Source of the DNA: Nioella sp964229645
GTDB lineage: Bacteria > Pseudomonadota > Alphaproteobacteria > Rhodobacterales > Rhodobacteraceae
Direction: 5' to 3'
Assembly: GCF_964229645.1 (NCBI RefSeq)
Contig: NZ_CAXREX010000311.1
Location: 1-8,833, forward strand
DNA length: 8,833 bases
This document shows positions 1 through 5,696 of the stretch, piece by piece. Each line of letters begins with the position of its first letter. The first letter of the stretch is position 1. The notes below the pieces were generated by a model. The model saw only the letters and a program-made list of their open reading frames with translations. It did not search any database and was not told the DNA's origin. The translations under genes and the position numbers were made by a program.

Positions 1-43
<43 letters not shown>

Positions 44-90
44 CGGCGGCGCGCACCGCGCGGCGAAAACGGGTTTTGGGATGCACGCCC

Positions 91-123
91 GGTGTCCGGG
101 GGGTGTCCGGGGGGTGCACGGGG
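91..123. repeat. 11-bp G-rich tandem repeat, three copies
   Basis: GGTGTCCGGGG occurs at 91-101 and again at 102-112. A third copy with two changes, GGTGCACGGGG, lies at 113-123. This places three G6 runs (98-103, 109-114, 120-125) at an exact 11-base period, close to one helical turn. It lies downstream of galC on the minus strand, where it reads as C-rich repeats. Function unknown; it could be a terminal or intergenic repeat of this lineage. Confidence 0.75.
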
Positions 124-133
124 GGCGCCCCCC
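120..133. repeat. G6-CG-C6 perfect palindrome after galC
   Basis: Six G, then CG, then six C form a 14-bp perfect palindrome 17 bases beyond the galC stop codon. It could form a hairpin in the galBC transcript, but no T-tract follows on the minus strand, so it is not a standard intrinsic terminator. With the adjacent tandem repeat it makes up the only recognisable content of the 149-base non-coding edge, apart from the poly-C and a small AAAAC-GG-GTTTT dyad at 66-77. Confidence 0.6.
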
Positions 134-149
134 CGCCCCGCCATTGAGT

Positions 150-845
150 CTAGACATAGCGCAGCCCCTTCGCCGCCAGCCGCCCACGCATGTCATAGAT
201 GTCGAGCCCAAGCTCCCCGGCTTCGAACCGCGCGCGTTTCTCGGCCTCGTTCGCCTCGCGGGCGCGGGCCTTTTCCAACACCTTGGCGGCGTCCTCGCGC
301 GCCACCACGCAGACCCCGTCATCATCGGCCACGATCACGTCGCCAGGGGTGATCAGGGCCTCGCCGCAGATGATCGGCACGTTGACCGATCCCAGCACTT
401 CCTTGACCGTGCCCTGCGCATGAACCGCTTTCGACCAGACCGGAAAGCCCATGTTTTCAAGGTCGCGCACGTCGCGCACGCCTGCGTCGATGACCAGCCC
501 CCGGCAGCCGCGCACCTTGGCCGAGGTGGCCAGCAGGTCCCCGAAATACCCTGCGTTCGACGGCGATGTCGGCGCCAGCACCAGCACGTCGCCCGGTTGC
601 AATTGCTCGATGGCCACATGCACCATCCAGTTGTCGGCGGGCGGGGCTGAGATGGTGACGGCCGAGCCCGCGATACGCGCGCCCCGCCAGATCGGCCGCA
701 GCCGGTCGGCTAGCAGGCCGATGCGCCCCTGCGCCTCATGCACCGTCGCCACGCCGCATTCGGCGAGCCCGTCAATCACCGCGGCATCGGCCCGCGCGAT
801 CTCCTGCACCACCACACCCTGGGTGCCCAGGCCCACCCCGCTCAT
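150..845 (-). CDS. galC: 4-carboxy-4-hydroxy-2-oxoadipate (CHA) aldolase / oxaloacetate decarboxylase, RraA-like fold
   Basis: This 231-residue protein belongs to the RraA-like class II pyruvate aldolases. The family cleaves CHA to pyruvate and oxaloacetate in the last step of the gallate/protocatechuate 4,5-cleavage pathway, using a divalent metal, and can also decarboxylate oxaloacetate. Visible hallmarks are the GDLLATSA loop (residues 102-109) and GLVIDAGVRD (116-125), whose Arg124-Asp125 pair matches the conserved substrate-binding Arg and metal-linked Asp. The charged C-terminal helix (about 185-210, EANEAEKRARFEAGE) is typical of the aldolase branch and longer than in plain RraA, a regulator of RNase E. 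The length fits the family (about 225-240). The ATG overlaps the galB stop as ATGA (842-845), implying translational coupling. The galB partner supports the aldolase over generic RraA. The name ligK is used for the same activity in sphingomonads. Confidence 0.88.
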   Translation of the reverse strand: MSGVGLGTQGVVVQEIARADAAVIDGLAECGVATVHEAQGRIGLLADRLRPIWRGARIAGSAVTISAPPADNWMVHVAIEQLQPGDVLVLAPTSPSNAGYFGDLLATSAKVRGCRGLVIDAGVRDVRDLENMGFPVWSKAVHAQGTVKEVLGSVNVPIICGEALITPGDVIVADDDGVCVVAREDAAKVLEKARAREANEAEKRARFEAGELGLDIYDMRGRLAAKGLRYV

Positions 846-1576
846 GCCAGTTCATCCACGCAAACGGGGAAGATCGTCTCGAACCCTTCGGCGTATTTGC
901 AGTCGCGCCCGCCCGCCTGTCCGCCCGAGTTGCGCTTGAAATGATTGGCTCTTTGCTGCGCCACGCGGGTGTAATAATCCCACAGGTGGATCTGCCCGTT
1001 CATACATTCCATCGCCGCGCGCTTCTTGTCCCAGACCGGGGTGATGTCGAGGAACACATCGGGTTTCCAGCCCATCTGCTCGGTCTGGTGCGGCTCGAAG
1101 AGGTAGAGCTGCGGCGCGCCCAGAACCTTCTCGCCGGGATTGTGCCCCCAGGCCTGCGCGATCATACGCGCCTCCAGCACGAAGCTCGTCGTGTTCATGT
1201 GGTCGGTATTGTAGGGGTCCCAGCGCGAATGGCTCATCATCCATTTGGGCTGCACGTCGCGGATGATGTCGACCAGCTGATCCTGCGCCCCGGCATCGAG
1301 CCGCAGGGGATAATCGCCCAGATCGAGCAGCCGAAGGTCCCCGACCCCCAGCGCCTCGGCGGCGGCCTCGGCCTCGGCCCGGCGGATCGCCTTCACCTCG
1401 TCAAGCGACTTGCCCTCTTTCCAAAGGCGCGCGCTGTCCCCGCGCTCGCCGAAGGACAGGCAGGCCACCGTCACCTCGTATCCCAGCTCCTGGTGCAGCG
1501 CGATGGCACCGCCGCAGCGCCAGACGAAATCGGCGGCATGGGCGCTGATGACCAATGCGGTCGGCTTGGCGGACAT
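842..1576 (-). CDS. galB: 4-oxalomesaconate hydratase, PIG-L family (GalB type)
   Basis: This 244-residue protein has the PIG-L/LmbE fold, but the usual AHPDDE zinc motif is replaced by SAHAADFVWR (residues 11-20), with a later HSRWDPYNTDH (116-126). This pattern is characteristic of GalB, the Pseudomonas hydratase that converts 4-oxalomesaconate to CHA, rather than of sugar deacetylases. Its product would be the substrate of the aldolase encoded just downstream, with which it shares an ATGA overlap. I chose the ATG at 1576, preceded by GGGAGA at a suitable distance. Longer in-frame starts reach 1708 but would run across the divergent regulator's start and lack the family N-terminus. The length agrees with GalB (about 250-260). 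Expression is probably controlled by the divergent LysR-type gene. An automated annotation would probably say only PIG-L deacetylase; the hydratase call rests on motif and context. Confidence 0.82.
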   Translation of the reverse strand: MSAKPTALVISAHAADFVWRCGGAIALHQELGYEVTVACLSFGERGDSARLWKEGKSLDEVKAIRRAEAEAAAEALGVGDLRLLDLGDYPLRLDAGAQDQLVDIIRDVQPKWMMSHSRWDPYNTDHMNTTSFVLEARMIAQAWGHNPGEKVLGAPQLYLFEPHQTEQMGWKPDVFLDITPVWDKKRAAMECMNGQIHLWDYYTRVAQQRANHFKRNSGGQAGGRDCKYAEGFETIFPVCVDELA

Positions 1577-1685
1577 GGCGGGTCTCCCGTGTGATGTGGT
1601 TTGCCCCATCCTCGGCACCATCACCGCCCCTTGCAATTTCATTTGCCGGGGCGCAGTATTCATTCCTGCTTTAGGAGTGCTGAAG
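1577..1685. promoter_or_regulatory. Divergent galB / LysR-gene intergenic control region
   Basis: This 109-base gap must hold promoters for both directions. For the plus-strand regulator, TTGCAA (1631-1636) and CAGTAT (1654-1659) with a 17-base spacer form a weak promoter candidate. GCAA (1633-1636) and TTGC (1643-1646) form a small inverted repeat inside it. A 19-base dyad (1661-1679; arms CATTCCT and AGGAGTG, spacer GCTTT, one T-G mismatch) covers the regulator's Shine-Dalgarno AGGAG (1673-1677). Divergent placement of a LysR gene and its target with shared regulatory sites is the usual arrangement in this family. The exact operators are inferred. Confidence 0.45.
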
Positions 1686-2900
1686 ATGCAGGGAACGGAC
1701 TTCAACATTCGCCACCTGCGCGCATTCCATATCGTGCAGGAAAATCAAGGTATTACAAGCGCCAGCAAGGTGCTTCACATGTCCCAGCCCGCATTGACCC
1801 AAGCCATTGCAAAACTGGAAGCCACCCTCGCCACCCCGCTGTTTTCACGCAGCAACAAGGGGATGCTCGCCACCGAGGCGGGGCAGGTTTTCGGGGCGCG
1901 GGTGGCCCGTGCGCTTGGATTTCTGACCCAGGGGGCGCAGTCGGCGGCGCAGCAGCAGACGCTTTCGGCCTCTCCGGGCTTCGCACATCTGCTGAGCACA
2001 ACGCAGCTGCGCGCGCTGGTCGCCGTGGCGACCCAGGGCAATTACTCGCTGGCCGCGCGCGCCCTTGGCCTGTCGCAGCCCTCGGTCTTTCGGGCCGCGC
2101 GGGAACTGGAACAACTGTCGGGATTGATCCTCTTCGAGCGCACCCGCACCGGGATTGCGCTGACCCCGTCTGCCGCCACGCTGACCCGGGCCGCGCGGCT
2201 GGCCTTTGCGGAACTCGATCAGGGGCTTGAGGAATTGCAGGCTCTTTCTGGCCGTGACAGCGGCTCGATTACCATCGGAAGCCTGCCTCTTGCGCGGGCA
2301 GAGCTGCTGCCGCGCGCCATTGGCAGCCTTGCAAAGGCCCTGCCCGCCACCCGTGTCGACGTGATCGACGGCCCCTATGACGACCTGCTGCACGCCCTGC
2401 GCGATGGTGAGATCGACCTGCTGATCGGCGCCCTGAGGGAGCCGCCTCCGGCCGAGGACGTGATGCAGGAGCGGCTCTTCGACGACCGGCTCGGGGTATA
2501 TTGCGCGCCCACGCATCCCCTGGCCCAACGCCCCGCCCTGGCTGCGTCGGACCTCGCCAAGTGGCCCTGGATAGTCCCGCGCCGGGGGACACCGACGCGC
2601 GCCTGTTTCGATCGTTTCTTCGAGCAACACGGGATGACACCACCAGACCGGCTGGTCGAGTCGAGTTCCATGATCCTGGCACGCGGCCTGCTTGCGGATG
2701 GTGAGCGCCTGACCATGCTGTCCCAGAACCAGGTGGGCGAGGAGCTGAGATCAGGACATTTTCACCAGCTACCGGTGGTGCTCGATGATCTGCCGCGACC
2801 CATTGGCCTGACCTATCGCCGTTCCTGGGTGCCTACGCCCACGCAGGCCCTTGCACTCGATCTGCTGCGCCAAAGCGCCCAAAGCCTGCCCGCCGCCTAG
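1686..2900 (+). CDS. LysR-type transcriptional regulator with two tandem HTH domains
   Basis: This 404-residue regulator is about 100 residues longer than a normal LysR protein (about 300). The extra length is a second LysR-type winged HTH. The first spans about residues 7-66 (NIRHLRAFHIV, SASKVLHMSQPALTQAIAKLE, PLFSR) and the second about 105-165 (STTQLRALVAV, AARALGLSQPSVFRAARELE, ILFERTRTGIALTP). They are joined by a Gln/Ala-rich segment (77-100). Residues 190-400 are a periplasmic-binding-protein-like effector domain (ITIGSLPLARAELLPRAI, GPYDDLLHALRDGEIDLLIGALR) resembling the GbpR/PcaQ branch, which often responds to sugars or aromatic acids. The ATG at 1686 has AGGAG eight bases upstream; an open frame extends back to 1410 but lies antisense to galB. 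Divergence from galBC suggests control of gallate or protocatechuate breakdown. The effector is unknown. Its stop overlaps the convergent MarR stop. Confidence 0.88.
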   Translation: MQGTDFNIRHLRAFHIVQENQGITSASKVLHMSQPALTQAIAKLEATLATPLFSRSNKGMLATEAGQVFGARVARALGFLTQGAQSAAQQQTLSASPGFAHLLSTTQLRALVAVATQGNYSLAARALGLSQPSVFRAARELEQLSGLILFERTRTGIALTPSAATLTRAARLAFAELDQGLEELQALSGRDSGSITIGSLPLARAELLPRAIGSLAKALPATRVDVIDGPYDDLLHALRDGEIDLLIGALREPPPAEDVMQERLFDDRLGVYCAPTHPLAQRPALAASDLAKWPWIVPRRGTPTRACFDRFFEQHGMTPPDRLVESSSMILARGLLADGERLTMLSQNQVGEELRSGHFHQLPVVLDDLPRPIGLTYRRSWVPTPTQALALDLLRQSAQSLPAA

Positions 2901-3394
2901 TAGATGTAGCGGATCTGGACGGTCCAGAACCGTTCCACGCGCTTGAGCGAGTGATTGATCTGGTCGATCCCGTCAGCCCCCAATACGCCCTTGTCCTGCA
3001 ACCCTTCCGCATGGCGCAGAAACAGGTCGCGCACGACGTCGCGCACCTCCCGCCCCTTGGGGGTCAGCCGGACCCGGACAGACCGCCGGTCGATCTCGCA
3101 TCGCTGGTGGTGCATGTAGCCCGTATCGACCAGTTTCTTGAGATTGTAGGACACGTTCGATCCCTGGTAGTAGCCGCGCGACTTCAGTTCGCCAGCCGTC
3201 ACCTCGTGATCGCCGATATTGAACAGCAAGAGGGCCTGAACGGCGTTGATGTCGAGGATTCCGAGCCGCTCGAATTCGTCCTTGATGACATCGAGCAGCA
3301 GCCGGTGCAGCCGCTCCACCATGGAAAGCGTGTCGAGGTACCCGGCCATGAAGCCATGCCGGGTGCTATCCGCGAGGGGGCTGTGCAAACTCAT
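2897..3394 (-). CDS. ldtR: MarR-family winged-helix regulator, LdtR-like
   Basis: This 165-residue protein has the MarR layout: N-terminal dimer helices (about 17-45), winged HTH (about 50-112) and C-terminal dimer helices (115-160). The recognition helix region GSNVSYNLKKLVDTGYMHH (78-96) and wing QRCEIDRRSVRVRLTPKG (97-114) closely recall LdtR. LdtR is an alphaproteobacterial regulator described in Liberibacter and rhizobia that controls L,D-transpeptidase genes and stress tolerance. The symbol is given on this resemblance; no transpeptidase gene is in the window, so the regulon here is unknown. The ATG at 3394 has GGAG six bases upstream; Met16 is a possible but less supported start. The promoter region carries nested dyads that suggest autoregulation. 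The stop shares CTAG with the convergent LysR gene, leaving no room for a terminator between them. Confidence 0.8.
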   Translation of the reverse strand: MSLHSPLADSTRHGFMAGYLDTLSMVERLHRLLLDVIKDEFERLGILDINAVQALLLFNIGDHEVTAGELKSRGYYQGSNVSYNLKKLVDTGYMHHQRCEIDRRSVRVRLTPKGREVRDVVRDLFLRHAEGLQDKGVLGADGIDQINHSLKRVERFWTVQIRYIY

Positions 3395-3405
3395 CCTGGT
3401 CTCCG

Positions 3406-3438
3406 CTTATCTGCCTTGGGGGCAGATTTGCCGATAAG
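3406..3438. promoter_or_regulatory. Nested dyad, candidate autoregulatory operator of the MarR gene
   Basis: Two overlapping inverted repeats lie 12 bases upstream of the MarR start codon. The inner one is perfect: ATCTGCC (3409-3415), a 5-base spacer, and GGCAGAT (3421-3427). The outer one pairs CTTATCTGC (3406-3414) with GCCGATAAG (3430-3438) with one mismatch. A third short dyad, GGCA-gatt-TGCC, spans 3421-3432. Such symmetry next to a MarR-family start is typical of an autorepressor site. Binding by this protein is inferred. On the minus strand the sequence reads TTATCGGCAAATCTGCC. A TTGGAC (3443-3438, minus) could be a -35 element, but no convincing -10 accompanies it. Confidence 0.6.
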
Positions 3439-3482
3439 TCCAAAAAATGAGTTAAACGCCCAAGATTTTTCGAGCTGCGCCC

Positions 3483-3755
3483 TCAGCCGTCCCGCGCCGG
3501 GGCGGCTGCCTTGGCCAGTTCCCGCGCAAAATCTGCCATGTAGTCAGGGGCTTGGCGCTGACCAGAGATCCAGTGATAGAGGTCGTGATCATCCTCGGCC
3601 AGAACCCGTTCGAACAGGTCAAGCGCGCTGTCATCGGCCCCGGCCAGGTTGCTGTCGGCCCAACCGCCAAGCAAGAGGTCCATCTCTTTCGTGCCCCGAT
3701 GCCAAGCGCGCATGCGCAACCGCTTGATCCGAATCTCTCGGCTTTCGTCGCTCAT
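3483..3755 (-). CDS. sdhE: Succinate dehydrogenase flavinylation/assembly factor SdhE (SDHAF2 family, formerly CptB/YgfY)
   Basis: This 90-residue cytoplasmic protein has the small all-helical SdhE fold. The defining RGxxE motif is seen as HRGTKEMDLLLGGW (residues 19-32, with Arg20, Gly21 and Glu24). It is followed by ALDLFERVLAEDDHDLYHWISGQRQAP (44-70), the second family signature. SdhE proteins help attach FAD covalently to the succinate dehydrogenase flavoprotein, SdhA, and the length is normal for the family. Its ATG overlaps the stop of the upstream HTH gene as ATGA (3752-3755), so it is probably translated by coupling. The sdh operon itself is not in the window, which is common for this gene. 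The C-terminal tail (KAAAPARDG) is not conserved. Confidence 0.92.
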   Translation of the reverse strand: MSDESREIRIKRLRMRAWHRGTKEMDLLLGGWADSNLAGADDSALDLFERVLAEDDHDLYHWISGQRQAPDYMADFARELAKAAAPARDG

Positions 3756-4162
3756 TGACGGTCCTCTTCACGTTGCAGGGTCTTGCGCAGGCGCTTTTCC
3801 AGCCGCCCCATCTGTTCGCCCAGCCGGGCATGTTCCTGCCGCATCTGGCGCAGGTCCAGGATGATCTGCTTGAGGTCTTCCTCTACGGCGCTGAAATCGG
3901 GCTCATCTGGCCCGGTGCCCTCGCCGGTCAAGAGCCAGCGGATCGAGACATTCAGCAGCCCCGCGGCCATTTGCAGCTTGTTGGCGCGCGGCTCGCTCCA
4001 GTCGTTTTCCCAGGCCACCACGGTCTTGAGCTTCACACCCAACCGCTTGGCCAGGTCCTCCTGCGACAGGCCCTGCGCTTCGCGGGCCCCGGCCAGCCGG
4101 TCGCCGAAGGTGGCGGTTTCGTCGCTGAACCAGTCGCGGTCGTCGCGGGTCGAGTCGGTCAT
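3752..4162 (-). CDS. XRE/Cro-CI-type HTH protein with C-terminal coiled coil
   Basis: This 136-residue protein has a XRE-type HTH at about residues 20-80: FGDRLAGAREAQGLSQEDLAKRLGVKLKTVVAWENDWSEPRANKLQMAAGLLNVSIRWLLTGEG. The WENDWSEP turn and the IRWLLTGEG end are classic for the family. Residues 92-133 are a charged helix with heptad-like spacing (VEEDLKQIILDLRQM...LRKTLQ), a likely coiled coil for self-association. I chose the ATG at 4162 because AGGAG ends five bases upstream; a GTG at 4177 would add five residues but puts that Shine-Dalgarno inside the gene. It overlaps sdhE by ATGA and diverges from the aminotransferase gene across about 120 bases, so it could affect either. The target is unknown. 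No strong operator dyad was found in its upstream region. Confidence 0.8.
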   Translation of the reverse strand: MTDSTRDDRDWFSDETATFGDRLAGAREAQGLSQEDLAKRLGVKLKTVVAWENDWSEPRANKLQMAAGLLNVSIRWLLTGEGTGPDEPDFSAVEEDLKQIILDLRQMRQEHARLGEQMGRLEKRLRKTLQREEDRQ

Positions 4163-4284
4163 CCATTCTCCTTCCACGGGGCGTTTTGGCCCCTTGATCG
4201 TCGGGCGGCGCGACCCTAAGCAGGACCCGAGCCGATGTAAACCGGACCGATTGACCGGCCCCCACGCAACCCTGGAGAAATCAG

Positions 4285-5487
4285 ATGAGCTTCCTGTCCG
4301 AAACGCTGGCCCGCGTGAAACCCTCGCCGACCATCGCGGTGTCCACCCTCGCCGCCGAGTTGAAGGCCGCCGGCAAGGACGTGATCGGCCTGGGCGCAGG
4401 GGAACCAGACTTCAACACGCCCCAGAACATCTGCGACGCTGCCAAGGCCGCGATCGATGCCGGGAAGACGAAATACACCGCGCCCGACGGGATCCCGGAA
4501 CTCAAGCAGGCGATCTGCGACAAGCTTCTGCGCGACAACGGGCTCAGCTACACGCCCAAGCAGGTCTCGGTCGGCACCGGCGGCAAGCAGATCCTCTACA
4601 ACGCGCTGATGGCGACGCTCAATCCCGGCGACGAGGTGGTGATCCCCGCGCCCTACTGGGTCAGCTATCCCGACATGGTGCTGCTGGCGGGCGGCGAGCC
4701 GGTCATCGCCACCGCGCGGGCCGAAAACGCCTACAAGCTGACGGCAGAGGAACTGGAGGCCGCGATCACGCCGAAAACCAAGTGGTTCATCTTCAACTCG
4801 CCCTCCAACCCCACCGGGGCGGGCTACAATGCCGAGGAACTGAAGGCGTTGACCGATGTGCTGATGCGCCACCCCCATGTCTGGGTGATGACCGACGACA
4901 TGTATGAACACCTGGTCTATGACGGGTTCGAATTCGTGACGCCCGCGCAGGTGGAACCGGGTCTTTACGACCGCACGCTCACCTGCAACGGCGTGTCCAA
5001 GGCCTATGCCATGACCGGCTGGCGCATCGGCTACGCCGCGGGCCCCGAAAGCCTGATCGGCGCCATGCGCAAGATCCAGTCGCAATCGACCTCGAACCCC
5101 TGTTCGATCAGCCAATGGGCGGCGGTCGAGGCTTTGAACGGCACGCAGGACTATATCGAGACCAACAACGCCGTCTTCAAACGCCGCCGCGACATGGTGG
5201 TCGAGATGCTGAACGCCGCCGAAGGCATCACCTGCCCGACGCCGGAAGGGGCCTTCTACGTCTACCCCTCGATCGCGGGCTGCATGGGCAAGACGACGCC
5301 GGGCGGAAAGGTGATCGAAACCGACGAGGATTTCGCCACCGCGCTTCTGGAAGAAACGGGCGTGGCCGTGGTCTTCGGCGGGGCCTTCGGGCTCTCCCCC
5401 AATTTCCGCGTCTCCTATGCGACGTCGGACGAGAACCTGGAGAAAGCCTGCACCCGCATTCAGGGCTTCTGCGCTGCCCTGAGCTGA
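4285..5487 (+). CDS. aspC: Class I pyridoxal-phosphate aminotransferase (aspartate aminotransferase, subgroup Ib; possibly also prephenate aminotransferase)
   Basis: This 400-residue fold-type I enzyme swaps the amino group between aspartate and 2-oxoglutarate in the cytoplasm. Landmarks are GLGAGEPDFNTP (35-46), SVGTGGKQ (95-102) at the phosphate end of the cofactor, NSPSNPTG (171-178) with Asn175, TDDMYEH (203-209) with Asp204 and Tyr207, the Schiff-base lysine Lys239 in NGVSKAYAMTGWRIGY, and the substrate-carboxylate Arg375 in PNFRVSYA. This pattern is the Ib subgroup common in alphaproteobacteria. Several members also transaminate prephenate to arogenate, so the substrate range cannot be settled by reading. 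GGAGA lies six bases before the ATG. A weak promoter candidate is TTGATC (4194-4199) with TAAGCA (4217-4222). The gene appears monocistronic, with a strong terminator 28 bases after its stop. Confidence 0.92.
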   Translation: MSFLSETLARVKPSPTIAVSTLAAELKAAGKDVIGLGAGEPDFNTPQNICDAAKAAIDAGKTKYTAPDGIPELKQAICDKLLRDNGLSYTPKQVSVGTGGKQILYNALMATLNPGDEVVIPAPYWVSYPDMVLLAGGEPVIATARAENAYKLTAEELEAAITPKTKWFIFNSPSNPTGAGYNAEELKALTDVLMRHPHVWVMTDDMYEHLVYDGFEFVTPAQVEPGLYDRTLTCNGVSKAYAMTGWRIGYAAGPESLIGAMRKIQSQSTSNPCSISQWAAVEALNGTQDYIETNNAVFKRRRDMVVEMLNAAEGITCPTPEGAFYVYPSIAGCMGKTTPGGKVIETDEDFATALLEETGVAVVFGGAFGLSPNFRVSYATSDENLEKACTRIQGFCAALS

Positions 5488-5515
5488 GAAACCCGACCAT
5501 CAAGGCCGATCCAGA

Positions 5516-5544
5516 GGGCGCGCTTCGGTGCGCCCTTTTCCTTT
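5516..5544 (+). terminator. Intrinsic terminator of the aminotransferase gene
   Basis: GGGCGCGC (5516-5523) pairs with GTGCGCCC (5528-5535) in an 8-bp stem with one G-U pair, closing a TTCG tetraloop in the stable C(UUCG)G context. TTTTCCTTTT follows. It lies 28 bases past the stop codon and is oriented for plus-strand transcripts. Confidence 0.93.
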
Positions 5545-5595
5545 TCCAAGGACGGACGACTCTTCTTCTTGGCAGGACTTACCCGGGGGGAATCG

Positions 5596-5691
5596 CGTCA
5601 GTGACGGGGGCAGCGCCCCCGTGCATTTTCCGCAGCGGAAAATGATCCGCGATCCGTTGCGGATCGCGCGGGTCGCTGCGCTAGCAGCGAC
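5596..5691. repeat. Array of consecutive perfect inverted repeats (four hairpins plus one short dyad)
   Basis: Between two convergent genes, almost every base belongs to a dyad. A short dyad CGTCA-g-TGACG lies at 5596-5606. Hairpin 1 (5604-5622) has arms ACGGGGGC/GCCCCCGT and loop AGC. Hairpin 2 (5624-5644) has 10-base arms CATTTTCCGC/GCGGAAAATG around one A. Hairpin 3 (5648-5668) has arms CGCGATCCG/CGGATCGCG and loop TTG. Hairpin 4 (5672-5691) has arms GTCGCTGC/GCAGCGAC and loop GCTA. Gaps between hairpins are only 1 to 3 bases. GCAGCG recurs in hairpins 1, 2 and 4. It begins about 50 bases after the plus-strand terminator and ends 5 bases before the stop of the minus-strand gene. It could be a composite intergenic repeat of the lineage or a bidirectional 3'-end structure. 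Confidence 0.88.
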
Positions 5692-5696
5692 ACCGC

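Noticed and set aside
71..125. G-quadruplex in the G-rich edge repeat
   Set aside because: Three G6 runs have short loops, but the needed fourth run (78-80) is only three G and 17 bases away. It is possible but not supported enough to call.
1410..1685. N-terminal extension of the LysR reading frame back to 1410
   Set aside because: It runs antisense through galB and the promoter gap. The ATG at 1686 has a good Shine-Dalgarno and begins the HTH domain directly.
1577..1708. Longer galB starts up to 1708 on the minus strand
   Set aside because: They would overlap the regulator's start and add residues absent from the family. The ATG at 1576 has a GGGAGA site and the family N-terminus.
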